64,000 nt of DNA from Rhizobiaceae bacterium (GCA_019635755.1 JAHBYW010000003.1:248001-312000), one strand, 5' to 3'; shown: positions 8,455 to 17,211, numbered from the stretch's first letter. The notes: generated from the sequence alone by a model not told the origin. Made by a program: numbers and translations.

Positions 8455-9753
8455 CTACCACACCACATGCCCGAGGAAGCCGACGCGCTCGGCGTTCCAC
8501 TCGTCCGACGGGTCGAAGTAGCCGGACCAAGGGACGAGGTGCTCGCGGATAACCTCTTCGTTCAGGTCGATGCCGAGGCCGGGAGCCTCCGGGACGGCGA
8601 CGTAGCCCTCCGCGAGATAGTCGGGCGCGATGCCGGTGACGATGTTGGTCCACCACGGCACGTCGAGCGCATGGTGTTCGACCGCCATCAGGCTCGCCAG
8701 CGCCGCGCCCAGATGCACGTTGGCCATGAACGCGATCGGCGAGCAGCAGGCGTGCAGCGCGGTCGGAATGCCGTGGCGCTCGGCGTGGTCGGCGATCTTC
8801 TTGGTTTCGGTCAGCCCGCCGGACGACAGCATGTCCGGGTGGATGATGTCGAAGGCGCGTGTCTCGATCGCCTCGCGGAACCCTTCGAACAGATAGAGGT
8901 CTTCGCCCGCCGCCACCGGCGTCAGCAGCGCATCGGCAACCCGCTTGTGGCCGGCGATGTCGTTCCACGGCATCACGTCCTCGATCCAGGCCAGATTGTA
9001 GGGCTCGATCGCATGGCCAATGCGGATCGCCTCGTCGACCGTGACGAAGCCCTCGCCGAAGTGGTCCGTGCAGAGCGACACGGCCGGACCGACCTCTTCG
9101 CGCACCGCGCTGCAGATGTCGCGGACAAGCTCCAGACCCTGCTCACTGATCCGCGCGCCGGCGCCGCGTCCCGGCGTGTGGAACTGGCGGTATTGCGGGT
9201 ATTCGTGGCGCGTGTCGGACCCGACCATGGCGCCGGTAATCGCCTCGAACATCCGCGCCGACAGGTCGAACTTGATGAACTCAAGCCCAAGGGCGCGGCG
9301 CGAGCGGACGACTTCGGCGAAGGCCTCTGGCGTCAGGTCGTCCGGCGTCGGGGTGTCGCCGTAGATGCGCACCTTGTCGCGGAATTTTCCGCCGAGCAGT
9401 TGGTAACATGGGACACCATAGACCTTGCCGACGAGATCCATCAGCGCGATCTCGACCGCACACACGCCGCCCGCCTCGCGGCTCTCGCCGCCGTAGCGCT
9501 TGATGCGGCGGAACAGATATTCGACGTTCAAGGGGCTTTGGCCGACCAGCAGCGGCTTCAGCCGCATGGCGGTGTCTGGGTGCGCGCCGTCGCGCACCTC
9601 GCCCAGTCCGTAGACACCCTGATTGGTATCGATACGCAGGATCGGATGGATGCCCTGCGCCCGGATCGTGGCGACGCGGATGTCGGTGATCCTGAGCTTC
9701 GACGGTTCGGAGGCACGCCGCACGGCATTCTCGATCGTTCCGGTGGCGGACAT
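8455..9753 (-). CDS. Enolase-superfamily acid-sugar dehydratase (mandelate racemase group), enzyme A
   Basis: A protein of 432 residues. The N-terminal capping domain starts KLRITDIRVATIRAQG, followed by a barrel with KFD on the second strand, metal ligands in LCTDHFGEG, WIEDVMPW and AAGEDLYL, then DIIHPDMLSSGGLTE and the seventh-strand TALHACCSP. This Asp-Glu-Glu magnesium triad with a His near the C-terminal strands is the pattern of mandelate-racemase/galactonate-dehydratase enzymes, which abstract the alpha proton of an acid sugar and usually eliminate water to give a 2-keto-3-deoxy acid. The ATG at 9753 has GGAGG directly upstream and is preferred to longer frames. It is the last enzyme of the transporter operon. 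The substrate is not predictable by eye. Confidence 0.88.
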   Translation of the reverse strand: MSATGTIENAVRRASEPSKLRITDIRVATIRAQGIHPILRIDTNQGVYGLGEVRDGAHPDTAMRLKPLLVGQSPLNVEYLFRRIKRYGGESREAGGVCAVEIALMDLVGKVYGVPCYQLLGGKFRDKVRIYGDTPTPDDLTPEAFAEVVRSRRALGLEFIKFDLSARMFEAITGAMVGSDTRHEYPQYRQFHTPGRGAGARISEQGLELVRDICSAVREEVGPAVSLCTDHFGEGFVTVDEAIRIGHAIEPYNLAWIEDVMPWNDIAGHKRVADALLTPVAAGEDLYLFEGFREAIETRAFDIIHPDMLSSGGLTETKKIADHAERHGIPTALHACCSPIAFMANVHLGAALASLMAVEHHALDVPWWTNIVTGIAPDYLAEGYVAVPEAPGLGIDLNEEVIREHLVPWSGYFDPSDEWNAERVGFLGHVVW

Positions 9754-9796
9754 TCTTCCTCCAGTTCGTTCGGCCTCGCGGAGCTCGTTCGGCCCG

Positions 9797-10552
9797 CTAT
9801 GTGCTTGATGGTCGCCCGGCGGCATTCTGGCGCCGCCACTCCTCGTACTCGCCCTGCGCATCCGGATGCAGCGGGTAGTAGCGCTGGAGCGGTGCGCCCG
9901 CGGACAGCTTCATGCGGGAGAACACCTCCCATTCGGCGTGCTTGCGTGATTCCTCGATGACCTTCTCCGCCATCGATACGGGCACGACGACGACGCCGTC
10001 ATCGTCCGCGACGATGATGTCGCCCGGTGTCACCGTGACGCCGCCGCATGCGATCGGCACGTTGACGGCGTTCGGATAGATGCTCGTCTGTACATGGTAG
10101 TTCGGCGTCCAGCCGCGCAGCCAGAGCGCAAGGTCGAGCTTGTCGACATTCGGGCGGTCGCGCATGCAGCCGTCGATGACGATGCCGGCCCCGCCGCGTC
10201 CCTTGAAATAGGTCGACATCATGTCGCCGAAGACGCCGGAGCTCATATCGCCGCGCGCATCGACCACGACCACGTCCCCCTCCTCGACATGGTAGAGGAC
10301 GTGCCGGTGCAACTGGGTTTCCGGATCGGCATATTCGCCCTCGTCGAACAGGTCCGGACGCTGCGGGAGGAACTGCAGCGTCAGCGCCGGGCCGACGATC
10401 GACTTGCCGCGGGTCTGGGCAACCGGGCCGACCATGTGCGGATTGCGGAAACCCATATGTCCGAGGGTTCCGGCGACCGTCGCCGCGCCGATGTCCTTCA
10501 GCGCGTCGATCATCGCGCGCGGCGGCCGGACGAGGCCGGGTTTCTCAGTCAT
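9797..10552 (-). CDS. RraA-fold protein, probable 2-keto acid aldolase (HMG/CHA aldolase type)
   Basis: A protein of 251 residues of the RraA/HMG aldolase family. The diagnostic D-x20-R-D signature is intact: the Asp of VFGDMM is followed after exactly 20 residues by the Arg-Asp of GCMRD. In pyruvate aldolases of this family these residues hold the divalent metal and pyruvate enolate. True RNase E inhibitors (RraA proper) are about 160 residues, whereas this one has an N-terminal extension and a C-terminal tail (LQRYYPLHPDAQGEYEEW). Its place between two acid-sugar dehydratases suggests it cleaves their 2-keto-3-deoxy products to pyruvate and an aldehyde; that step is inferred. Many databases will label it 'ribonuclease activity regulator RraA', which is probably misleading here. 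Confidence 0.85.
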   Translation of the reverse strand: MTEKPGLVRPPRAMIDALKDIGAATVAGTLGHMGFRNPHMVGPVAQTRGKSIVGPALTLQFLPQRPDLFDEGEYADPETQLHRHVLYHVEEGDVVVVDARGDMSSGVFGDMMSTYFKGRGGAGIVIDGCMRDRPNVDKLDLALWLRGWTPNYHVQTSIYPNAVNVPIACGGVTVTPGDIIVADDDGVVVVPVSMAEKVIEESRKHAEWEVFSRMKLSAGAPLQRYYPLHPDAQGEYEEWRRQNAAGRPSST

Positions 10553-10579
10553 GGCTTCGAGCTCCTTCGGCCGAATTGC

Positions 10580-11749
10580 CTACCAGTTCGTCACCGAACC
10601 GTCCTTGCGCACGAGATGCGGCGCTTCCCACTGCCTGTAGGTCTGCTTCGCGACCAGCGCCTCGTTCACATCGACGCCTAGTCCGGGCCGGTCGGGGACG
10701 CGATAGTGCGCGCCTTCCAGCTTCAGCAGTCCGGGGAAGAGTTCGGGATCGTCGAAGCCCTGATAGAGTTCGCCGGGTGACGCACGCGTCTCCAGCCAGG
10801 CGAAATTCGGCACGGCCGCGGCGAAGTGCACGGTCGCGGCGGTGCAGATCGGCCCGAGCGGATTGTGCGGCATCATGTCGATGTAGTGGGCCTCGGTCCA
10901 GCCGGCGACCTTCATCGACTCCGTCAGGCCGCCGACATTGCAGATGTCGATGCGGTTGAACTGCGTGATGTCACGTTCGATGTAGGGCAGGAACTGCCAC
11001 TTCGACGAAAACTCCTCGCCTATGGCGAAAGGCACGTCGGTGAGTTTCCTCAAAGATTCATAGGCCGAGGGCGTCTCGTCGCGGATCGGCTCTTCGAGGA
11101 AGTCGAGCGTGGCGCGCGGCATCTTCTGGCAATAGCTGGCGGCTTCGGCCACGCTCAGCCGATGGTGGAAGTCGATGCCGAGGGCTGTCCCCTCGCCCAC
11201 TGCCTCGCGGCACTTGACCGTCCATTTCGCCGTCTCGGCGATGCTCTCGCGCGGCTCGTAGACATTGCCCGACTTCTGGCCGGCCGGCATCAGGCGGATC
11301 GCGTTCCAACCCTGCTCCTTCAGCTCCAGAACCTGCTCGACAACCTCCGTGCCCGCGCATTCGGACCGTGTCGTCGCGAAGGTCGGGATCAAATCGCGCT
11401 GCTTGCCGCCGAGCAGTTCGTAGACAGGCACGTCGAGCGCCTTGCCCTTGATGTCGTGGAGAGCGATGTCGATCGCTGAGATCGCCGCCTGCAGCACACG
11501 GCCGCCCTCAAAGTACTGGCTGCGATACATCTCCTGCCAGATGCGGCCGATCTGCATCGCGTCCTGGCCGATCAGGAATTCGCGATAATGCTCGACGGCG
11601 CCCACGACCGCCTTCTCGCGCGACGACAGGCCGCTTTCGCCCCAGCCATAGATGCCCTGGTCTGTCTCTACCTTGACGATCAGCTGGTTGCGGGTGCCGA
11701 CCCAGACCGGATACGGCTTGATCGCGGTGATCTTCAGTTTCGGGGGCAT
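10580..11749 (-). CDS. Enolase-superfamily acid-sugar dehydratase, galactonate-dehydratase-like, enzyme B
   Basis: A protein of 389 residues, close in length and motifs to DgoD-type enzymes. The barrel carries GIDFHHR (metal Asp plus a His three residues on), FLEEPI and AIGEEF (metal Glu residues), DICNVGGLTE on strand six, and MMPHNPLGPI on strand seven, the segment that holds the active-site His in galactonate and related dehydratases. It ends with the usual GLGVDVNEA tail. The gene follows the ATPase gene by one base and precedes the RraA-fold aldolase by 27 bases. It probably acts in the cytoplasm on an aldonate or uronate-derived acid taken up by the adjacent transporter. The exact sugar acid is not readable. 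Confidence 0.9.
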   Translation of the reverse strand: MPPKLKITAIKPYPVWVGTRNQLIVKVETDQGIYGWGESGLSSREKAVVGAVEHYREFLIGQDAMQIGRIWQEMYRSQYFEGGRVLQAAISAIDIALHDIKGKALDVPVYELLGGKQRDLIPTFATTRSECAGTEVVEQVLELKEQGWNAIRLMPAGQKSGNVYEPRESIAETAKWTVKCREAVGEGTALGIDFHHRLSVAEAASYCQKMPRATLDFLEEPIRDETPSAYESLRKLTDVPFAIGEEFSSKWQFLPYIERDITQFNRIDICNVGGLTESMKVAGWTEAHYIDMMPHNPLGPICTAATVHFAAAVPNFAWLETRASPGELYQGFDDPELFPGLLKLEGAHYRVPDRPGLGVDVNEALVAKQTYRQWEAPHLVRKDGSVTNW

Positions 11750-11750
11750 G

Positions 11751-12845
11751 TCAGTCGTTGAGCGCCAGCTCGGTCTCGCCGTCGAAGAGATGCATGCGGT
11801 TCTGGTCGAACTCCAGCCAGACCTGTTCGTCCGGCTCCACCTCGAAGGTCGGCGGGAGGCTGATGTTCACGACGGCGCCTGACAAGAAGACCTGCACGAA
11901 CGTTACGTCGCCGGTCGGCTCGACGGTGTAGACCTTTGCCGGAACGGCTCCCTCGACCTGCGTCTTGTGCAGCCGGATGGCCGAGTGGCGCGCGCCCAGC
12001 ACGACCTTCTTTGATTTCGCGCGCTGCACCTTCCGGGCATTCTGATCCGAAAGCGCGATCGTCCATCCTTCGGCGCTGCTCAGCATTGTTGTGCCACCGT
12101 TCGTCGCCGCCTCGAGCGGAATGAGGCTCATCGCCGGGCTGCCGACGAAACTCGCGACGAAGAGGTTGACGGGATTGGCGAAGACCTGGGCCGGCGTGTC
12201 GTATTGCTGGAGGTAGCCGCCGTTCATCACCGCCATCTTGTCGGCCATCGTTACGGCCTCCAGCTGGTCGTGCGTGACGTAGATGATCGTCGCGTCGAAA
12301 TCCTGGTGGAAACGCTTGATCTCCGAGCGCATCTGCACGCGCAGCTTGGCGTCGAGGTTGGAGAGGGGCTCGTCCATCAGGAAGACCGCCGGGTCGCGCA
12401 CGAGCGCGCGGCCGAGCGCGACCCGCTGCTGCTGGCCGCCGGAAAGCTCGCGCGGCAGTCGCTCCAGCAGATGGGTGATGTCCAGCATACGCGCGGCGTC
12501 TCGTACCTTCTGGTCCATGTCGTGCGTCGTCATGCGCCGCATCTGCAGCGGGAAGGCGAGGTTCTTGTAGACCGTCTTGTTGGGATAGAGGGCGTAGTTC
12601 TGGAACACCATCGCGATGTCCCGATCCTTCGGGTCGAGATCGTTGACGATACGATCGCCGATCATGATGTCGCCGCTGGTGATCGGGATGAGCCCGGCGA
12701 CCAGATTGAGCGTCGTCGTCTTGCCACAGCCGGACGGACCTACGAGAGCGACGAACTCGCCGTCGTTGACCGTCAGCGACACGTCCCGGACCGCGTAGAC
12801 CGAGCCGTAGGACTTGACGAGATCCTTGAGGATCACATGCGCCAT
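11751..12845 (-). CDS. Sugar ABC transporter ATP-binding protein (MalK/UgpC type)
   Basis: A protein of 364 residues. Walker A is GPSGCGKTT (36-44), the Q-loop is in VFQNYALYPN, the signature is LSGGQQQR, Walker B is AVFLMDEPL and the switch His is in YVTHDQ. The C-terminal third is the TOBE/OB-fold regulatory domain of the MalK class (GARHSAIRLHK, VYTVEPTGD, EVEPDEQVWLEF). It energises import through the two permeases encoded just upstream in the operon. The ATG at 12845 follows the stop of the second permease by 14 bases; the longer open frame upstream overlaps that permease and is not coding. Confidence 0.95.
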   Translation of the reverse strand: MAHVILKDLVKSYGSVYAVRDVSLTVNDGEFVALVGPSGCGKTTTLNLVAGLIPITSGDIMIGDRIVNDLDPKDRDIAMVFQNYALYPNKTVYKNLAFPLQMRRMTTHDMDQKVRDAARMLDITHLLERLPRELSGGQQQRVALGRALVRDPAVFLMDEPLSNLDAKLRVQMRSEIKRFHQDFDATIIYVTHDQLEAVTMADKMAVMNGGYLQQYDTPAQVFANPVNLFVASFVGSPAMSLIPLEAATNGGTTMLSSAEGWTIALSDQNARKVQRAKSKKVVLGARHSAIRLHKTQVEGAVPAKVYTVEPTGDVTFVQVFLSGAVVNISLPPTFEVEPDEQVWLEFDQNRMHLFDGETELALND

Positions 12846-12859
12846 GAGGTCGGATCCCC

Positions 12860-13738
12860 CTAGTGTTTCACCGCGCCTTCGGTCAGCGCGCGCACAAAGT
12901 ATTTCTGGAGGATGAGGAACAGCACCACGACCGGCACGCTCATCATGAAGCTCGCGGCCATTAGGCCCGGGAAATCGGTGGTGTTCTCGGAGAAGAAGCG
13001 CTGCACGCCGACCGGCAGGGTCAACTGCTCGTTCTTCGACAGGAACGTGTAGGCGTAGATGTACTCGTTCCAGGCGCCGATGAAGGAGTAGATCGCCGTG
13101 GCGATGATGCCCGGCACGGACAGCGGCATGACGATCAGGACGAAGGCCTGGAAGCGCGTCGCGCCGTCGATGCGCGCCGCCTGCTCGAGCTGGATCGGGA
13201 TGTTGTCGTAGAAGCCCTTGAGCAGCCAGATGGCGAGCGGAAGGCCGAAGGTCAGGTAGGTGAGCACCAGCGAGCCGTGCGTGTTCACCAGGCCGAGGAA
13301 CCGCATCAGGATGAACAGCGGCACGAGGAAGATCACGGCGGGGAACATGTTCCTCAGCAGCACCGAGAAGAAGAGGAACTGCCGTCCCGGAAAGCGGAAG
13401 CGCGAGAAGGCGTACGCCGCCGGGACAGCGACCAGCACAGCGAGGATCGTGGTGAGCGTCGACACGTAGAGGCTGTTCCAGAAGAACCGGAGGAAGTCGC
13501 GGCCGACACTGTTTTGCGGATCGAGGAGATTCCGGTAGCTGGCCAGCGTCGGCTCGCTCGGCCACCATTCGGGCGGGAACGCCATGGCGGCGAAACCCGA
13601 CTTGATGGATGTCACCATCATCCACGCCATAGGGACGGCGGTGTAGATCAGCATGAACACCAGGAAGAAGCGGCTTGCCCAGCGCCAGCCATCGATGCGC
13701 CTGCGGCGCGGCGCATGAACCACAGTCGGCGCGCTCAT
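12860..13738 (-). CDS. Carbohydrate ABC transporter permease (MalG type)
   Basis: A protein of 292 residues with six helices. The first spans FFLVFMLIYTAVPMAWMMV. The EAA loop that docks on the ATPase reads EQAARIDGATRFQAFVLIVMP, and the usual IYSFIGAWNEY segment follows. It ends RALTEGAVKH, a typical MalG-type tail. Its start overlaps the stop of the first permease by four bases (ATGA, 13735-13738), so it is translated by coupling. Together they form the inner-membrane channel of a CUT1-type sugar importer. Confidence 0.94.
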   Translation of the reverse strand: MSAPTVVHAPRRRRIDGWRWASRFFLVFMLIYTAVPMAWMMVTSIKSGFAAMAFPPEWWPSEPTLASYRNLLDPQNSVGRDFLRFFWNSLYVSTLTTILAVLVAVPAAYAFSRFRFPGRQFLFFSVLLRNMFPAVIFLVPLFILMRFLGLVNTHGSLVLTYLTFGLPLAIWLLKGFYDNIPIQLEQAARIDGATRFQAFVLIVMPLSVPGIIATAIYSFIGAWNEYIYAYTFLSKNEQLTLPVGVQRFFSENTTDFPGLMAASFMMSVPVVVLFLILQKYFVRALTEGAVKH

Positions 13739-14694
13739 GCTCCCCTCTCCCGGCGCTCGCCCTGGCTCAGCGCCCGCACGTAGAAATATCCGAGCGTCAT
13801 CAGGATGATGAACAGCAGCACCGAGTAGGCCGACGCCACGCCCCAGCGCTGGCGCCCGAAGGCAAGCTCGTAGATGTGCGTGATCCAGATGTGCGAGGCG
13901 TTCGAAGGACCGCCGCCGGTCATGATCCACGGGATGATGAACGAGTTGAAGTTCGCGACCGCGAGCAGCAGGACCGTGACCGTCGAGACGCCGCGCAGGT
14001 GCGGGAACGTGACGTGCCAGAAGCGCTGCCAGGCGGACGCGCCGTCAACCTGCGCGGCTCGCAGGAGTTGCTCGGGAACGGTCTGCAACCCGGCCATCAT
14101 CATGATCATCGCGAACGGGAACTCGCGCCAGATGTTGACGACGATCAGCGAGGGCAGGACCGTGTTGACGCTGTCGATGAAGTTCGGCGGGCGGTCGACG
14201 ATGCCCAGCTGCACCATGACGACGCCGATGATGCCGAAATCGGAGTGATAGATCCATTTCCAGATATAGGACGCGGCGACCGCGCTGATGACCCAGGGGA
14301 CGATGAAGATCGCGCGCATGATGCCGCGGCCGGCAAACTCGCGATGCAGGGCAAGCGCCAGCGCGTAGCCGAGAACGAAGGCGATCAGGGTCGAGGCGAT
14401 CGTCCAGATCACGGTGTTCAGCGTGACGCGCCAGAACACGCCGCTGGTGAGGATCGTCGTATAGTTGTCGAACCAGACGAAGCTCTTGTCCTTGAGCTGC
14501 AGTCCCGGGGGCGTTTTGTAGAAGGAGAGGTCGACCGTGTAGTAGATCGGATAGGCGATGACGACGAGCATCACCACGATCGCCGGCAGCACATAGAGAT
14601 AGTCGGCCCTGCTGATCCATATCTGCCGGAGCAGGTCCGAACGCGTGCCGCCAGGCCTTGCGGCCGGGCGTGACTGGGCCGTCACATCGGTCAT
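13735..14694 (-). CDS. Carbohydrate ABC transporter permease (MalF type)
   Basis: A protein of 319 residues with a cytoplasmic N-terminus rich in Arg, then a first helix (YLYVLPAIVVMLVVIAYPIY), a periplasmic loop with the YTTILTSGVFW segment, and five further helices. The EAA loop reads EQLLRAAQVDGASAWQRFWHV. MalF/UgpA-type permeases of CUT1 importers have this layout. It is the second gene of the operon after the binding protein, separated from it by a hairpin terminator, and pairs with the MalG-type permease that overlaps its 3' end. Confidence 0.94.
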   Translation of the reverse strand: MTDVTAQSRPAARPGGTRSDLLRQIWISRADYLYVLPAIVVMLVVIAYPIYYTVDLSFYKTPPGLQLKDKSFVWFDNYTTILTSGVFWRVTLNTVIWTIASTLIAFVLGYALALALHREFAGRGIMRAIFIVPWVISAVAASYIWKWIYHSDFGIIGVVMVQLGIVDRPPNFIDSVNTVLPSLIVVNIWREFPFAMIMMMAGLQTVPEQLLRAAQVDGASAWQRFWHVTFPHLRGVSTVTVLLLAVANFNSFIIPWIMTGGGPSNASHIWITHIYELAFGRQRWGVASAYSVLLFIILMTLGYFYVRALSQGERRERGA

Positions 14695-14718
14695 TGCGGG
14701 CGTGCCCTCGTCTTGATG

Positions 14719-14756
14719 CGAAAAGGTGGCCGGCAGCGCGAGAGCTGCTGCCGGCC
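14719..14756 (-). terminator. Partial terminator between binding protein and permease genes
   Basis: GGCCGGCAGC (14728-14737) pairs perfectly with GCTGCCGGCC (14747-14756), a 10-bp stem with a 9-base loop. On the minus strand it is followed by ACCTTTTCGC. It stands between the stop of the solute-binding protein and the first permease. Such attenuating hairpins let binding protein mRNA outnumber that of the membrane parts. Confidence 0.7.
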
Positions 14757-14778
14757 GGCTTCGCGGATGGTCCTGGCG

Positions 14779-16257
14779 CTAGAGCCCGCCCATCAGTTCC
14801 TTGACCTTTTCGGCCGCGTCGTCGGCCGCCTGGTCGACCGTCATGGCGCCGGTCAAGGCGTTCTGCAGCATGTCCGGAACGATGATGTTCATGATTTCCG
14901 GGGCTTGCGGCAGGGCCGGGAACGGAATGCCGTAGGGCAGCATGGAGGTCGTCACATCCAGGAACTTGATGTTGTCCAGACGCTCCTTCATCCATTTGGT
15001 CTTGAAGCCGTTCAGGTTGCCCGGGTTGGAGCCGGCATAGGCCATCTTCAGCGACCATTCCGGGCTCGTCCAGAAGCAGATGATCGCCTTCGCCGCCGGC
15101 TCGTCCACCTTGCCGCCCTCGACATATTCAGGCTTCAGGATGTGAATGTTGGAGCCGCCAAACACGACGGCGCGCTTGCCGTCGGGACCGGTGGGAATAA
15201 GGCCGTACCGCATGTTGTCGATGACGGTCTGCGCCTTCTCCTTGTCGGCGCCCGTCGCCTTCTTCTGCAGGTCGAGCATGACGTTGTAGTCCGACGGATG
15301 CGAGATCATCATGCCGAGCTGGCCGGCGACGAACAGGGGCTGGTTGTCAGCCTGCTGGTTGGTCAGCGCCGAGGTCGGAACCGACTTGTCGCGGACATAC
15401 ATGTCGTACGATGCCTGCAGCGCACGCTTGCTCGCCTCGCTGTTCAGGCGGACCTCGCCGTAGTTCGGGCTCGCGTCGGCTTCATCGAACACGCCACCGC
15501 CGTAGCCCCAGAGCTGCGGCATGAAGCGGTAGGGCGTGTTCCCGGCGTTCTTGCGGGCAACGAGGCCGTAGCCGGCGATGCCGAGCTTGTCGTGGATCTG
15601 CTTGGAATAGGCGACGACATCGTCCCAGGTCGCCGGCGGGCTGTCCGGATCGAGCCCGGCGCGCTTGAAGATGTCGGCGTTCCAGATGAGCGCCATCGTC
15701 TCGTTGTTGGTCGGAATGCCGTAGGTCACGCCGTCCCAGGTCACGGCCTTCATGGCGCCCGGCCAGAAGTCCTCGGTCGACCAGCCGACATCCTCGGGCT
15801 TGAGCGGCTCGAGGTAACCCTTCGACGCGAACTCGGTGCCGCCCAGGATCTGCAGGCGGACCGCCATCGGCGCCGCATTGCCCAGAAGTGCGGTACGGAA
15901 CTTGTCGAGCAGGTCGTTGTAGGTCAGCGCCTGCTCTTCGAGCTGGATGTTCGGATAGGTCTTGCGGAAAGTTTCGAAGAAATCCTTGTAGTACTGGCGC
16001 AGCAGGTCCGGATCGCCCTCAAACACGCCCTGGTACCAGAACGTCAGGCGTCCCTTGTAGTCGAGCGGCGTGACCTTGCCGCATTCGGCTGCCGTGTCGA
16101 ACTCCTCGGTTCCGGCAATGGAGCGGACATAGTCAGGCGACCACTTGCTCAGGTCGACCGGCGGCTCGGCGAGAGCTGTCGTCGCGGTTAGCGAAGCTGT
16201 CAGCACAGCGATTGCGGCACCGCGAACCGCGGCCCCACGGAGAATGAACGTTGTCAT
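14779..16257 (-). CDS. Extracellular solute-binding protein of a sugar ABC transporter (family 1)
   Basis: A protein of 492 residues with a Sec signal peptide (hydrophobic run AAIAVLTASLTATTALAE, cleavage near residue 31). Family 1 landmarks follow: GRLTFWYQGVFEGD at the start of lobe one, YPNIQLEEQALTYNDLLDKF, the hinge YGIPTNNETMALIWNADIF, and PQLWGYGGGVFDE. It is longer than maltose-type proteins (about 400). It captures the substrate, probably an oligosaccharide or sugar acid, in the periplasm. It is the first gene of a minus-strand operon whose promoter region is shared with the divergent GntR gene. The catabolic genes downstream suggest an acid sugar or a glycan containing one. Confidence 0.93.
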   Translation of the reverse strand: MTTFILRGAAVRGAAIAVLTASLTATTALAEPPVDLSKWSPDYVRSIAGTEEFDTAAECGKVTPLDYKGRLTFWYQGVFEGDPDLLRQYYKDFFETFRKTYPNIQLEEQALTYNDLLDKFRTALLGNAAPMAVRLQILGGTEFASKGYLEPLKPEDVGWSTEDFWPGAMKAVTWDGVTYGIPTNNETMALIWNADIFKRAGLDPDSPPATWDDVVAYSKQIHDKLGIAGYGLVARKNAGNTPYRFMPQLWGYGGGVFDEADASPNYGEVRLNSEASKRALQASYDMYVRDKSVPTSALTNQQADNQPLFVAGQLGMMISHPSDYNVMLDLQKKATGADKEKAQTVIDNMRYGLIPTGPDGKRAVVFGGSNIHILKPEYVEGGKVDEPAAKAIICFWTSPEWSLKMAYAGSNPGNLNGFKTKWMKERLDNIKFLDVTTSMLPYGIPFPALPQAPEIMNIIVPDMLQNALTGAMTVDQAADDAAEKVKELMGGL

Positions 16258-16363
16258 TGGTCCTCCCGTTTCGTCATGGCCCGGCTAGCAGGCGTTCATG
16301 CGCAGATCGCAGGGCGCGTCGTCTTTTTCTGATGTCTCCCTCCGAAGGCGATAACACTTTCCA

Positions 16364-16386
16364 GAATTGAGATTGCGTGTCAATTC
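16364..16386. promoter_or_regulatory. Candidate GntR operator
   Basis: GAATTGA (16364-16370) and TCAATTC (16380-16386) form a perfect 7-bp inverted repeat with a 9-base spacer. It lies in the only divergent intergenic region of the acid-sugar locus, 107 bases from the binding-protein start and just before the GntR gene. A palindrome in this place is where an autoregulating GntR repressor would be expected to bind. A TATTAT run at 16399-16404 could be a -10 element for the regulator gene. Confidence 0.5.
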
Positions 16387-16395
16387 GACTGGATC

Positions 16396-17211
16396 GTGTA
16401 TTATTTGACGAGCGCCGCACATAATGCCAGAAGGCGTGAGCCATGGTGGTTGGGGGCCGGGTTGGCTGATTCAGGGACGTTCACGGCGCGACCGCCTTCT
16501 GGGATTGAGCCAATCGGGGCCTCCAGCGAAGGCGCCTCCGTCTATCACCTCATCCGCGAGGCGATCATCGACGGACGGCTCAAGCCCAACGAACGGCTCG
16601 TCGCCGCCGATCTCGCCCGCCGGCACGGCACGTCCACCAATCCGGTCCGGGAGGCGCTCCAGCTTCTCAGGGGCGAAGGCTTCGTCATCTTCGCGCTCAA
16701 CCGTGGTGCGCGCGTTCGGCCGATCGACCAGGATTTCATCCGCGACATTTCGGAGATCGGCGTGCTGATCGAGCCGGCGCTCACACGCTGGTTCGTGGGC
16801 ATGGCGACGGCCGAGGACATCGCCGAACTGGAGCGCCTGCAGGACCTCATCGAGAAGAACAATTTCGCCGATCCGCTGCGGCACAGCGAACTGGACACGG
16901 CCTTCCATACGGTCATGTACCAGCGCCACTACAACCGCCATGTCGCGGCTTTGTGGTGGAAGCACCGCGAGGTGCTGCGCGCGGTCGGCCGCCGCTTCGA
17001 CTTCACGCTCGCGCGCCGCGACACGATCATCCGCGAACATCGCGAACTCATCCGCCTGACCAAGGCGCATGACGCTGACAGGGCGGCGGAGACGATCGCG
17101 CGGCATGTCGAGGGATCGGGACGGCATCTTCTCGAGCAGATGCGCGCGCTCAACGCACCCGCGCGCTCGGGCGGCGCGCGCTCGGTCAAGGATCAGGAGG
17201 CCGCGCTATGA
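16396..17211 (+). CDS. GntR-family transcriptional regulator (FadR/FCD subfamily)
   Basis: Up to 271 residues. A winged helix-turn-helix spans about residues 45-110 (YHLIREAIIDGRLKPNERLVAADLARRHGTSTNPVREALQLLRGEGFV), written here as the standard GntR pattern, followed by an all-helical FCD ligand domain with the ELDTAFH, HREVLRAVGRR and IIREHRELI segments whose Asp and His residues hold a metal in this subfamily. Such proteins usually repress a catabolic operon until a sugar acid or keto acid binds. The frame opens at a GTG (16396) that overlaps a possible -10 box, so a TTG at 16450 or 16462 may be the true start. Its stop overlaps the next enzyme's ATG (ATGA), tying it to the acid-sugar pathway. 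Confidence 0.88.
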   Translation: MYYLTSAAHNARRREPWWLGAGLADSGTFTARPPSGIEPIGASSEGASVYHLIREAIIDGRLKPNERLVAADLARRHGTSTNPVREALQLLRGEGFVIFALNRGARVRPIDQDFIRDISEIGVLIEPALTRWFVGMATAEDIAELERLQDLIEKNNFADPLRHSELDTAFHTVMYQRHYNRHVAALWWKHREVLRAVGRRFDFTLARRDTIIREHRELIRLTKAHDADRAAETIARHVEGSGRHLLEQMRALNAPARSGGARSVKDQEAAL

